64,000 nt of DNA, taken from the NCBI RefSeq assembly GCF_003086295.3, contig NC_092047.1:62352054-62416053 (forward strand), written 5' to 3'. Source of the stretch: Arachis hypogaea (taxonomy: Eukaryota; Streptophyta; Magnoliopsida; Fabales; Fabaceae). The number at the start of each line of letters is the position of its first letter. Positions within the stretch are counted from its first letter, which is position 1. Below the pieces are notes generated by a model. That model searched no databases and was not told the DNA's origin. It saw nothing but the letters and a program-made list of their open reading frames with translations. Shown here one piece after another: positions 1 to 7,910 of the stretch. A program made the translations under genes and the position numbers.

Positions 1-111
1 AGCTACAGAACTCCAAATGGCGCGCTTCCAATTGAGTTGGAAAGTAGACATCCAGGGCTTTCCAGAAATGTATAATAGTCCATACTTTGGCCAAGTTTAG
101 ATGACGCAAAC

Positions 112-218
112 TGGCGTTCAACGCCAGCTCTCTGCCCAAATCTGGCGTCCAGCGCCAGAAAAGGATCCAAAACCAGAGTTGAACGCCCAAAATGGCACAA
201 AAACTGGCGTTCAACTCC
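112..218 (+). repeat. CTGGCGTTNAACGCCAG palindrome array in F1 U3
   Basis: Several perfect and degenerate copies of the 17-base palindrome CTGGCGTTCAACGCCAG are separated by short spacers. The array is about 120 bases upstream of the TATA-like box. Equivalent arrays occur in every F-type LTR and again in the internal spacer before ORF3. Confidence 0.85.
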
Positions 219-335
219 AAGAAGGACCTCTACACGTGCAACACTCAAGCTCAGCCCAAGCACACACCAAGGGGGCCCCGGAAGTGGATTTATGCATCAA
301 TTACTTACTTCTGTAAACCCTAGTAGCTAGTTTAT

Positions 336-344
336 TATAAATAG
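336..344 (+). promoter_or_regulatory. LTR TATA-like box (F1)
   Basis: TATAAATAG lies in the U3 to R part of the LTR, downstream of the palindrome array. The same sequence is present at the equivalent place in the other F-type LTRs. It is the likely core promoter of the element; this is inferred from sequence only. Confidence 0.55.
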
Positions 345-1313
345 GACCTTTTACTATTGTATTAGACATCTTTGGATTATCTTTTGATCCTTTGATCATC
401 TTTGGACGCCTAGTTCTTAGATTAGAGGGGCTGGCCATCTCGGCCATGCCTGGACTTTTCACTTATGTATTTTTAACGGTAGAGTTTCTACACCCCATAG
501 ATTAAGGTGTGGAGCTCTGCTGTTCCTCAAAGATTAATGCAAAGTACTACTGTTTTCTATTCAATTCATCTTATTTCGCTTCCAAGATATTCATTCGCAC
601 TTCAACCTGAATGTGATGAACGTGACAATCATCATCATTCCCTATGAACACGTGCCTGACAACCACTTCCGTTCTACCTTCGACTGAATGAATATCTCTT
701 AGATCTCTTAATCAGAATCTTCGTGGTGTAAGCTAGAATGATGGCGGCATTCAAGAGAATCCGGAAGGTCTAAACCTTGTCTGTGGTATTCCGAGTAGGA
801 TTCAATGAATGAATGACTGTGACGAGCTCCAAACTCGCGATTGTTGGGCGTAGTGACAGACGCAAAAGGATAGTAAATCCTATTCCAGCATGATCGAGAA
901 CCGACAGATGAATAGCCGTGCCGTGACAGGGTGCGTTGACCATTTTTACTGAGAGGATAAGATGAAGCCATTGACAAGGGTGATGCCTCCAGACGATTAG
1001 CCGTGCCGTGACAGGGTATTTGGATCATTTTCCCGAGAGAAGACCGAAAGTAGCCATTGACAATGGTGATGTATCACATAAAGCCAGCCATGGAAAGGAA
1101 TAAGACTGATTGGATGAAGACAGCAGGAAAGCAGAGGTTCAGGGGAACGAAAAGCATCTCTATTCGCTTATCCGAAATTCTCACCAATGAATTACATAAG
1201 TATTTCTATCATTTGATATTTATCTTTTAATTATCTAATCCAATCACATTTAACCCTACTTGACTGAGATTTGCAAGGTGACCATAGCTTGCTTCATACC
1301 AACAATCTCTGTG

Positions 1314-1338
1314 GGATTCGACCCTTACTCACGTAAGG
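1314..1338 (+). other. Conserved U5 CGACC motif and hairpin (F1)
   Basis: GGGATTCGACC is followed by stem CCTTAC, loop TCAC, stem GTAAGG. The same arrangement with a different stem sequence occurs near the 3' end of the LTRs of G1, G2, U1, U2 and A. The role is unknown; see findings. Confidence 0.6.
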
Positions 1339-1494
1339 TATTACTTGGACGACCTAGTGCACTTGCTGGTTAGTTGTGTGAAGTTGTGAACCATGGTATT
1401 GGCATCATGTTTTTTGGTGCCATTACCAAGGAAAGAAAGAGCGATGAATTTTACATAATCAAAGTGTAATCACAATTTCTGCGCACCAAGTTTT

Positions 1495-1513
1495 TGGCGC
1501 CGTTGCCGGGGAT
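1495..1513 (+). other. F1 primer-binding site (tRNA-Asp)
   Basis: TGGCGCCGTTGCCGGGGAT is complementary to the 3' end of plant tRNA-Asp(GUC) including CCA. It begins six bases after the LTR end. Confidence 0.9.
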
Positions 1514-1587
1514 TGTTCGAGTTTTCGGCAAGCTTTTGGTCCGGTAACATTAGTGCCAAGTTTGATCCGGCAACAGCACCAAGTTTT

Positions 1588-1606
1588 TGGCGCCGTTGCC
1601 GGGGAT
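1588..1606 (+). repeat. Second copy of the PBS in F1
   Basis: The stretch GCACCAAGTTTTTGGCGCC, continuing through the PBS to TTGTTCGAG, occurs at 1482 and again at 1575. About 60 bases resembling scrambled PBS sequence lie between the copies. The repeat includes the last bases of the LTR. Confidence 0.8.
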
Positions 1607-1829
1607 TGTTCGAGTTTGGACAACTGACGGTTCATCCTGTTGCTCAGATTAGGTAATTTTCTTTTTGTTTTGTTTTCAAAAATTTTTTCAAAAATCTTTC
1701 AAAAATTTTTATTTTGTTTTCGAAAAAAAATATATATATAAAAATATTTTTAAAACAAAAATGTTTTTCTATTGTTTTCGAAAAATTATTCAGAATTTTT
1801 AAGATTGAATTCTAGTGTTTCATGAAGCA

Positions 1830-2060
1830 TGTGAAGCCTGGCTGGCTGCAAAGCCATGTCTAAATTCTTTTGGACTGAGGCTTCCAAACCATCAGCATAG
1901 AGGCAAGTTACATATTTGATAAGTAATGAGCAGTATATTCTGATATCTTGCTGAAGCTTGGCTGGCCATTGACCATGTCTAGTGTTTTGGACCGGAGCTT
2001 TCATTGAAAGTTTGGCTGGCTAGTGAGCCATGTCTAATTCCTGGACTGAAGCTTTAGACT
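1830..2060 (+). repeat. Three degenerate hairpin units in the F1 leader
   Basis: Three units follow the pattern AAGCYTGGCTGGC, spacer, CCATGTCTA, spacer, TGGACTGAGGCTTT. Each can fold; the first contains GGCT-GCAA-AGCC. The units recur at 27630-27865 in F3. The position downstream of the PBS suits a packaging or dimerisation signal, which is inference. Confidence 0.6.
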
Positions 2061-3541
2061 AACATGGCAAGATTCCTGGAATTCATATTAAAAATTTTGG
2101 AATCCTTATTTTCCTTTTTCAAATTAATTTTCGAAAAAAAAATACAAAAAAATTAGAAAATCATAAAAATCAAAAATATTTTTTGTGTTTCTTGTTTGAG
2201 TCTTGAGTCATATCATAAGTTTGGTGTCACTTGTATATGCATCTTGCATTTTTCGAAAATTCATGCATTCATAGTGTTCATCATGATCTTCAAGTTGTTC
2301 TTGGTAAGTCTTCTTGTTTGATCTTGATGATTTCATGTTTTGTGTCTTTTCTTGTTTTTCATATGCATTCTTGAATTCTTAGTGTCTAAGCATTAAAGAA
2401 TTCTAAGTTTGGTGTCTTGCATGTTTTCTTTGCATTAAAAAAATTTTTCAAAAATATGTTCTTGATGTTCATCATGATCTTCATAGTGTTCTTGGTGTTC
2501 ATCTTGACATTCATAGCATTCTTGCATGCATCACATATTTTGATCTAAAATTCTCATGCATTGCATAATTTTCATGTTTTTCTCCCTCATCATAAAAATT
2601 CAAAAGTCAAAAAAAAATTATCTTTCCCTTTTTCTCTCATCAAATTCGAAAATTTGAGTTGACTTTTTCAAAAATTTTTAAAATCAAGTTGTTTCTTATG
2701 AGTCAAATCAAATTTTCAATTTGAAAATCTTATCTTTTTCAAAATCTTTTTCAAAAATCAAATCTTTTTCAAATTTCTCAGTTGTTTTCGAAAATTCCAA
2801 AAAAATATTTTTCAAAAATATTTTTCTTAATTTTACATCATATTTTCGAAAATAACATCAACAATTAATGTTTTGGTTCAAAAATTTTAAGTTTGTTACT
2901 TGCTTGTTAAGAAAGATTCAAACTTTAAGTTCTAGAATCATATCTTGTGATTTCTTGTGAATCAAGTCATTAATTGTGATTTTAAAAAATCAAATCTTTT
3001 TCAAAACTAATTTCTATCATATCTTTTCAAAAATATCTTCTCATCTTATCTTTTTCAAAAATTTGATTTCAAAATATCTTTTCTAACTTCCTAACTTCTT
3101 ATCTTTTCAAAATTTGTTTCAACTAACTAACTAACTTTTTGTTTGTTTCTTATCTTTTTCAAAACCACCTAACTAACTCTCTCTCTCTAATTTTCGAAAA
3201 TATCTTCCCTCTTTTTCAAAAATCTCTTTTTAATTAACTAATTATTTTAAGTTTTAAATCTTAATTTTCGAAAATTACTAACATTTTTCAAAAACTATTT
3301 TCAAAAATCACTAACTCTTTTTCAAAAATTATTTTCGAAAATTTTCTCCTTCTCTCCTTCCCTTCTATTTATTTATTCATCTACTAACATCTCTTCATCA
3401 CAACACCAAAAATCCGAACCCTCTCTTTCTCTGAGTTCAGATTTTTTCTTCTTTTCTTCTACTAACACAAGGACCTCTATACTGTGGTATAAAGGATCCA
3501 TATTATTATTATTATTTTTTCTGTGCCCTCTTCTTTGTCAT

Positions 3542-5761
3542 ATGAGCAGGAGCAAGGACAATAATATTCTTGTTGAAGCAGATCTAGAACCTGAAAGGAC
3601 TTTGAAGAGAAAACTAAGAGAAGCTAAAATACAACAATCCAGAGATAACCTTTCAGAAATTTTCGAACAGGAAGAGGATATGGCAGCCGAAAATAATAAT
3701 AATGCAAGGAGAATGCTTGGTGACTTTACTGCACCTAATTCCAATTTACATGGAAGAAGCATCTCCATTCCTGCCATTGGAGCAAACAACTTTGAGCTGA
3801 AACCTCAATTAGTTTCTCTAATGCAGCAGAACTGCAAGTTTCATGGACTTCCATCTGAAGATCCTTTTCAGTTCTTAACTGAATTCTTGCAGATATGTGA
3901 TACTGTTAAGACTAATGGAGTAGATCCTGAAGCCTACAGGCTCATGCTTTTCCCTTTTGCTGTAAGAGACAGAGCTAGAGTATGGTTGGACTCTCAACCT
4001 AAGAATAGCCTGAACTCTTGGGATAAGATGGTCACGGCTTTCTTAGCCAAGTTCTTTCCTCCTCAAAAGCTGAGCAAGCTTAGAGTGGATGTTCAAACCT
4101 TCAGACAGAAAGAAGGTGAATCCCTCTATGAAGCTTGGGAAAGATACAAACAGTTGACCAAAAAGTGTCCTTCTGACATGCTTTCAGAATGGACCATCCT
4201 GGATATATTCTATGATGGTCTGTCTGAGTTATCTAAGATGTCATTGGATACTTCTGCAGGTGGATCCATTCACCTAAAGAAAACGCCTGCAGAAGCTCAA
4301 GAACTCATTGACATGATTGCTAATAACCAGTTCATGTACACTTCTAAGAGGAATCCTATGAGTAATGGGACGCCTATGAAGAAGGGAGTTCTTGAAGTTG
4401 ATACTCTGAATGCCATATTGGCTCAGAACAAAATACTGACTCAGCAAGTCAATATGATTTCTCAGAGTCTGAATGGAATGCAAGCTGCATCCAACAGTAC
4501 TCAAGAGGCATCTTCTGAAGAAGAAGCTTACGATCCTGAGAACCCTGCAATAGCAGAGGTGAATTACTTAGGTGAACTTTATGGAAACACCTATAACTCA
4601 TCATGGAGAAATCATCCAAATTTCTCATGGAAGGATCAAAAGCCTCAACAAGGCTTTAATAATGGTGGAAGAAATAGGTTTAACAATAGTAAACCTTTTC
4701 CATCATCCACTCAGCAACAGACAGAGAATTCTGAGCAGAATCCATCTAGCTTAGCAAACTTAGTCTCTGATCTATCTAAGGCCACTGTGAATTTCATGAA
4801 TGAAACAAGGTCCTCCATTAGAAATTTGGAGGCACAAGTGGGCCAGCTGAGTAAGAAGATCACTGAAATCCCTCCCAGTACTCTCCCAAGCAATACAGAA
4901 GAAAATCCAAAGAGAGAGTGCAAGGCCATTGATATTACCAAAATGGCCGAACCCAAAGAGGGAGAGGAGGACGTGAATCCCAGTGAGGAAGACCTCCTGG
5001 GACGTCCAGTGATCAATAAGGAGTTTCCCTCTGAGGAACCAAAGGAATCTGAGGCTCATCTAGAGACCATAGAGATTCCATTGAACCTCCTTATGCCCTT
5101 CATGAGCTCTGATGAGTATTCCTCTTCTGAAGAAAATGAGGGTGTTACTGAAGAGCAAGCTGCCAAGTTCCTTAGTGCAATCATGAAGATGAATGCCAAA
5201 TTATTTGGTATTGAGACTTGGGAAAATGAACCTCCCTTGTTCACCAATGAACTAAGTGATCTGGATCAACTGACATTGTCTCAGAAGAGACAGGATCCTA
5301 GAAAATTCATAATACCTTGTACCATAGGCACCATGATCTTTAAGGCTCTGTGTGACCTTGGTTCAGGAATAAACCTCATGCCCCTCTCTGTAATAGAGAA
5401 ACTGGGAATCTATGGGGTACAAGCTGCTAAAATCTCATTAGAGATGGCAGATAATTCAAGAAAACAGGCTTATGGACAAGTAGAGGACGTGTTAGTAAAG
5501 GTTGAAGGCCTTTACATCCCTGCTGATTTCATAGTCCTGGATACTGGAAAGGAAGAGGATGAATCCATCATCCTAGGAAGACCTTTCCTAGCCACAGCAA
5601 GAGCTGTGATTGATGTGGACAGAGGAGAATTGATCCTTCAATTAAATAAGGACAACCTTGTGTTTATAACTCAAGGATCTCTCTCTGCATCCATGGAGAG
5701 GAAGCAGAAAAAGCTTCTCTCAAAGCAGAGTCAACCAAAGCCCCCACAGTCAGACTCTTAG
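3542..5761 (+). CDS. gag-pro: F1 Gag-protease polyprotein, intact
   Basis: The 739-codon frame opens with ATG directly after the leader and has no internal stop. Residues about 90-270 form the capsid region of the Retrotrans_gag family, with WLDSQP, FFPPQKLSKLR, QKEGESLYEAWERYK and the downstream P-ML motif. A Gln/Asn-rich stretch (about 340-400) replaces the usual CCHC zinc knuckle, which I do not find. The C-terminal third holds a retropepsin-like aspartic protease: CDLGSGINLMPLS is the active-site motif (DLG as in Athila-type elements) and IILGRPFLATA is the flap-side ILGRPF motif. The frame stops right after the protease, where an autonomous element would continue into reverse transcriptase. 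Expected role: assembly of virus-like particles and self-cleavage. F3 and F4 carry broken homologues. Confidence 0.93.
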   Translation: MSRSKDNNILVEADLEPERTLKRKLREAKIQQSRDNLSEIFEQEEDMAAENNNNARRMLGDFTAPNSNLHGRSISIPAIGANNFELKPQLVSLMQQNCKFHGLPSEDPFQFLTEFLQICDTVKTNGVDPEAYRLMLFPFAVRDRARVWLDSQPKNSLNSWDKMVTAFLAKFFPPQKLSKLRVDVQTFRQKEGESLYEAWERYKQLTKKCPSDMLSEWTILDIFYDGLSELSKMSLDTSAGGSIHLKKTPAEAQELIDMIANNQFMYTSKRNPMSNGTPMKKGVLEVDTLNAILAQNKILTQQVNMISQSLNGMQAASNSTQEASSEEEAYDPENPAIAEVNYLGELYGNTYNSSWRNHPNFSWKDQKPQQGFNNGGRNRFNNSKPFPSSTQQQTENSEQNPSSLANLVSDLSKATVNFMNETRSSIRNLEAQVGQLSKKITEIPPSTLPSNTEENPKRECKAIDITKMAEPKEGEEDVNPSEEDLLGRPVINKEFPSEEPKESEAHLETIEIPLNLLMPFMSSDEYSSSEENEGVTEEQAAKFLSAIMKMNAKLFGIETWENEPPLFTNELSDLDQLTLSQKRQDPRKFIIPCTIGTMIFKALCDLGSGINLMPLSVIEKLGIYGVQAAKISLEMADNSRKQAYGQVEDVLVKVEGLYIPADFIVLDTGKEEDESIILGRPFLATARAVIDVDRGELILQLNKDNLVFITQGSLSASMERKQKKLLSKQSQPKPPQSDS

Positions 5762-5904
5762 TTTGGTGTTGGGAGGCCACAACCAAACTCTAAGTTTGGT
5801 GTTGAACCCCCATATTCAAACTCTAAGTTTGGTGTTGGAGAGTCTCAACAATGCTCTGCATATCTGTGAGGCTCCATGAGAGCCCACTGTCAAGCTATTG
5901 ACAT

Positions 5905-5935
5905 TAAAGAAGCGCTTGTTGGGAGGCAACCCAAT
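5905..5935 (+). other. Post-coding hairpin, loop AGGCAA (F1)
   Basis: AAAGAAGCGCTTG is followed by stem TTGGG, loop AGGCAA, stem CCCAA. Related hairpins follow the coding module in F2, F3, F4, U1 and A. The function is unknown; see findings. Confidence 0.65.
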
Positions 5936-6072
5936 GTTTATTTATCTAATTTTATTTTTGTTTTTCATGTTTTATTAAGTTCATGATCATGTGGAGTCAC
6001 AAAATAAATATAAAAATTGGAAACAGAATCAAAAACAGCAGAAGAAAAATCACACCCTGGAGGAAGCGCCTG

Positions 6073-6244
6073 CCTGGCGTTCAACGCCAGAACAGAGCAT
6101 GGTTCTGGCGCTGAACGCCCAAAATGGGCAGCATCCTGGCGCTGAACGCCCAGAACAAGCATGGTTCTGGCGTTCAACGCCAAAAATGGCAACAAATGGG
6201 CGTTGAACGCCCAAAATGGGCACCAACCTGGCGCTGAATGCCCA
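6073..6244 (+). repeat. CTGGCGTTCAACGCCAG palindrome array, F1 internal
   Basis: Six or so palindromic units, such as CTGGCGTTCAACGCCAG, CTGGCGCTGAACGCCC and GGGCGTTGAACGCCC, are spaced by about 10-15 bases containing AACAAGCATGG or AAAATGGGCA. Equivalent arrays lie at 13738, 31823 and 44875. Confidence 0.85.
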
Positions 6245-6761
6245 GAGTTGTGTGCAAGGGCATTTTACATGCCTAATTTGGTGCAAGGTTGTAAATCCTT
6301 AAACACCTCAGGATCTGTGGACCCCACAGGATCATCTCAGGATCTGTGGACCCCACAGGATCCCCACCTACCTCCACTCACTTCTTCTCACCCCTCTTTC
6401 ACACAATCCCATAAACCCTCTTCCCCATTAAACCTTCACCACTCACATCCACCCACTCTTCCCAATAAACCTACCTCATAAACTCCACCTACCTTCAAAA
6501 TTCAAAACCAATTTCCCACCCAAACCCACCCTTATGGCCGAACCTTAACCCCCCCTCCCTTCCCTATATAAAGCCCTCCATTCTTCATCAAATTCACACA
6601 ACACACCTCTCTACACCCTTCTTGGCCAAAACACTTCCCAATATCCCTCTCCTCCATTTCTTCTTCTTCTTCATCTATTCTTCCTTTTATTGCTCGAGGG
6701 CGAGCAAAACTCTAAGTTGGTGTGGTAAAAGCATAAGCTTTTTGTTTTTTCATTACCATTG

Positions 6762-7910
6762 ATGGCACCTAAGACCGGAGAATCCTCTAGAAAGGGGAAA
6801 GGGAAGACAAAAGCTTCCACATCCGAGTCATGGGAGATGGAAAGGTTCATCTCCAAAGCCCATCAAGACCACTTCTATGATGTTGTGGCCAAGAAGAAGG
6901 TGATCCCTGAGATCCCTTTCAAACTCAAAAGAAATGAGTATCCGGAGATCCGACATGAAATTCAAAGAAGAGGTTGGGAAGTTCTAACAAATCCCATCCA
7001 ACAAGTCGGCATCCTAATGGTTCAAGAGTTCTATGCCAATGCATGGATCACCAAGAACCATGATCAAAGTAAGAACCCGGATCCAAAGAACTATGTTACA
7101 ATGGTTCGGGGGAAATACTTAGATTTTAGTCCGGAAAATGTGAGGTTGGCGTTCAACTTGCCAAACATGGAAGAGAACGCACGCCCCTACCCAAGGAGAG
7201 TCAACTTTGATCAAAGGTTGGACCAAGTCCTTATGGACATATGTGTAGAAGGAGCTCAATGGAAGATTGACTCCAAAGGCAAGCCAGTTCAACTAAGAAG
7301 ATTGGACCTCAAGCCTGTAGCTAGAGGATGGTTGGAGTTCATTCAATGCTCAATCATTCCCACTAGCAACCGGTCTGAAATTACTATAGACCGGGCCATC
7401 ATGATCCATAGCATCATGATTGGAGAAGAGGTGGAAGTTCATGAGATTATACCTCAAGAACTCTACAAGGTGGCTGACAAGTCCTCCACCATGGCAAGGT
7501 TAGCCTTTCCTCACCTCATTTGCCACCTATGCAATTCGGCTGGGATTGACATAGAGGGAGATATCCTCATCAAAGAGGACAAGCCCATCACTAAGAAAAA
7601 GATGGAGCAAGCAAGAGAGCCCATTCATGGAGATCAAGAGGCGCAAGAAGCTCATCACCATGAGATCCCGGAGATGCCTCAAATGCATTTTCCTCCACAC
7701 AACTATTGGGAGCAAATCAACACCTCCCTAGAAGAATTGAGTTCCAATATGGGACAACTAAGGGTGGAACATCAAGAGCACTCCATCATCCTTCATGAAA
7801 TAAGAGAAGATCAAAAAGCAATGAGGGAGGAGCAACAAAGACAAGGAAGAGACATAGAAGAGCTCAAGGACATCATTGGTTCCTCAAGAAGGAAACGCCA
7901 CCATCACTAA
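6762..7910 (+). CDS. F1 ORF3, plant-retrotransposon protein, intact
   Basis: The ATG start (ATGGCACCTAAGACC) gives about 382 codons. The N-terminus is basic (SSRKGKGKTKAS). A globular region (about 25-270) has RRGWEVLTNPIQQVG, MVQEFYANAW, MVRGKYLDFS, ARGWLEFIQCSIIPTSNRSE and FPHLICHLCNSAGIDIE; this layout resembles the 'putative plant transposon protein' domain family. The last 80 residues are charged and likely coiled coil (LSSNMGQLRVEHQEHS to the basic end RRKRHHH). It sits downstream of the pol slot, where Athila-type elements carry an extra ORF. The function is not known. ORF3 is open here although pol is missing, which suggests the element needs it. A homologue in element A (48643-49896) shares the layout; F4 has a full-length copy with three stops. 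Confidence 0.85.
   Translation: MAPKTGESSRKGKGKTKASTSESWEMERFISKAHQDHFYDVVAKKKVIPEIPFKLKRNEYPEIRHEIQRRGWEVLTNPIQQVGILMVQEFYANAWITKNHDQSKNPDPKNYVTMVRGKYLDFSPENVRLAFNLPNMEENARPYPRRVNFDQRLDQVLMDICVEGAQWKIDSKGKPVQLRRLDLKPVARGWLEFIQCSIIPTSNRSEITIDRAIMIHSIMIGEEVEVHEIIPQELYKVADKSSTMARLAFPHLICHLCNSAGIDIEGDILIKEDKPITKKKMEQAREPIHGDQEAQEAHHHEIPEMPQMHFPPHNYWEQINTSLEELSSNMGQLRVEHQEHSIILHEIREDQKAMREEQQRQGRDIEELKDIIGSSRRKRHHH

Larger units (their letters stand above)
1..1488 (+). repeat. F1 5' LTR, 3' portion
   Basis: The segment ends TGCGCACCA directly before the PBS and aligns base for base in length with 9306-10793 of the 3' LTR. I counted about ten differences in the first 300 bases compared. It contains a palindrome array (112-218), a TATA-like box (336-344), an 85-base tandem duplication (about 913-1082) and a U5 hairpin (1323-1338). 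Confidence 0.93.
1489..3541 (+). other. F1 untranslated leader
   Basis: About 2 kb of very AT-rich sequence with many TTTTTCAAAAAT stretches and no coding potential. It holds the PBS and its copy, the GGCTGGC hairpin repeats (1830-2060) and two AAGTTTGGTGTC motifs (near 2218 and 2404). It ends in a pyrimidine-rich region before the gag start. The F3 leader (27438-29375) is homologous. Confidence 0.85.
5762..6761 (+). other. F1 spacer between gag-pro and ORF3
   Basis: This noncoding kilobase starts with three copies of CTAAGTTTGGTGTTG-like sequence (5760-5835). It then holds the AGGCAA hairpin, a palindrome array (6073-6244) and a CT-rich stretch (6360-6700) with a repeated GGATCTGTGGACCCCACAGG palindrome. 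It ends with CTCTAAGTTGGTGTGG before the ORF3 start. In F2 the same spacer follows integrase, so pol was removed cleanly upstream of it in the F1 lineage. Confidence 0.7.

Noticed and set aside
112..218. GGCGTT palindromes at fairly regular spacing look like a small CRISPR array.
   Set aside because: The genome is eukaryotic, the repeats are degenerate, the spacers are alike rather than unique, there are no cas genes, and the arrays lie at fixed places in LTR elements.
708..1028. A 106-codon minus-strand frame in the F LTR, also at 10013-10333.
   Set aside because: Present only where the LTR is repeated, disrupted in F2 and F3 LTRs, and antisense to the conserved R/U5 structure region.
7527..7715. 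Short antisense frames inside ORF3, gag-pro and pol (for example here, 4711-5016 and 11647-11895).
   Set aside because: They are shadows of the sense coding sequence with no independent support.
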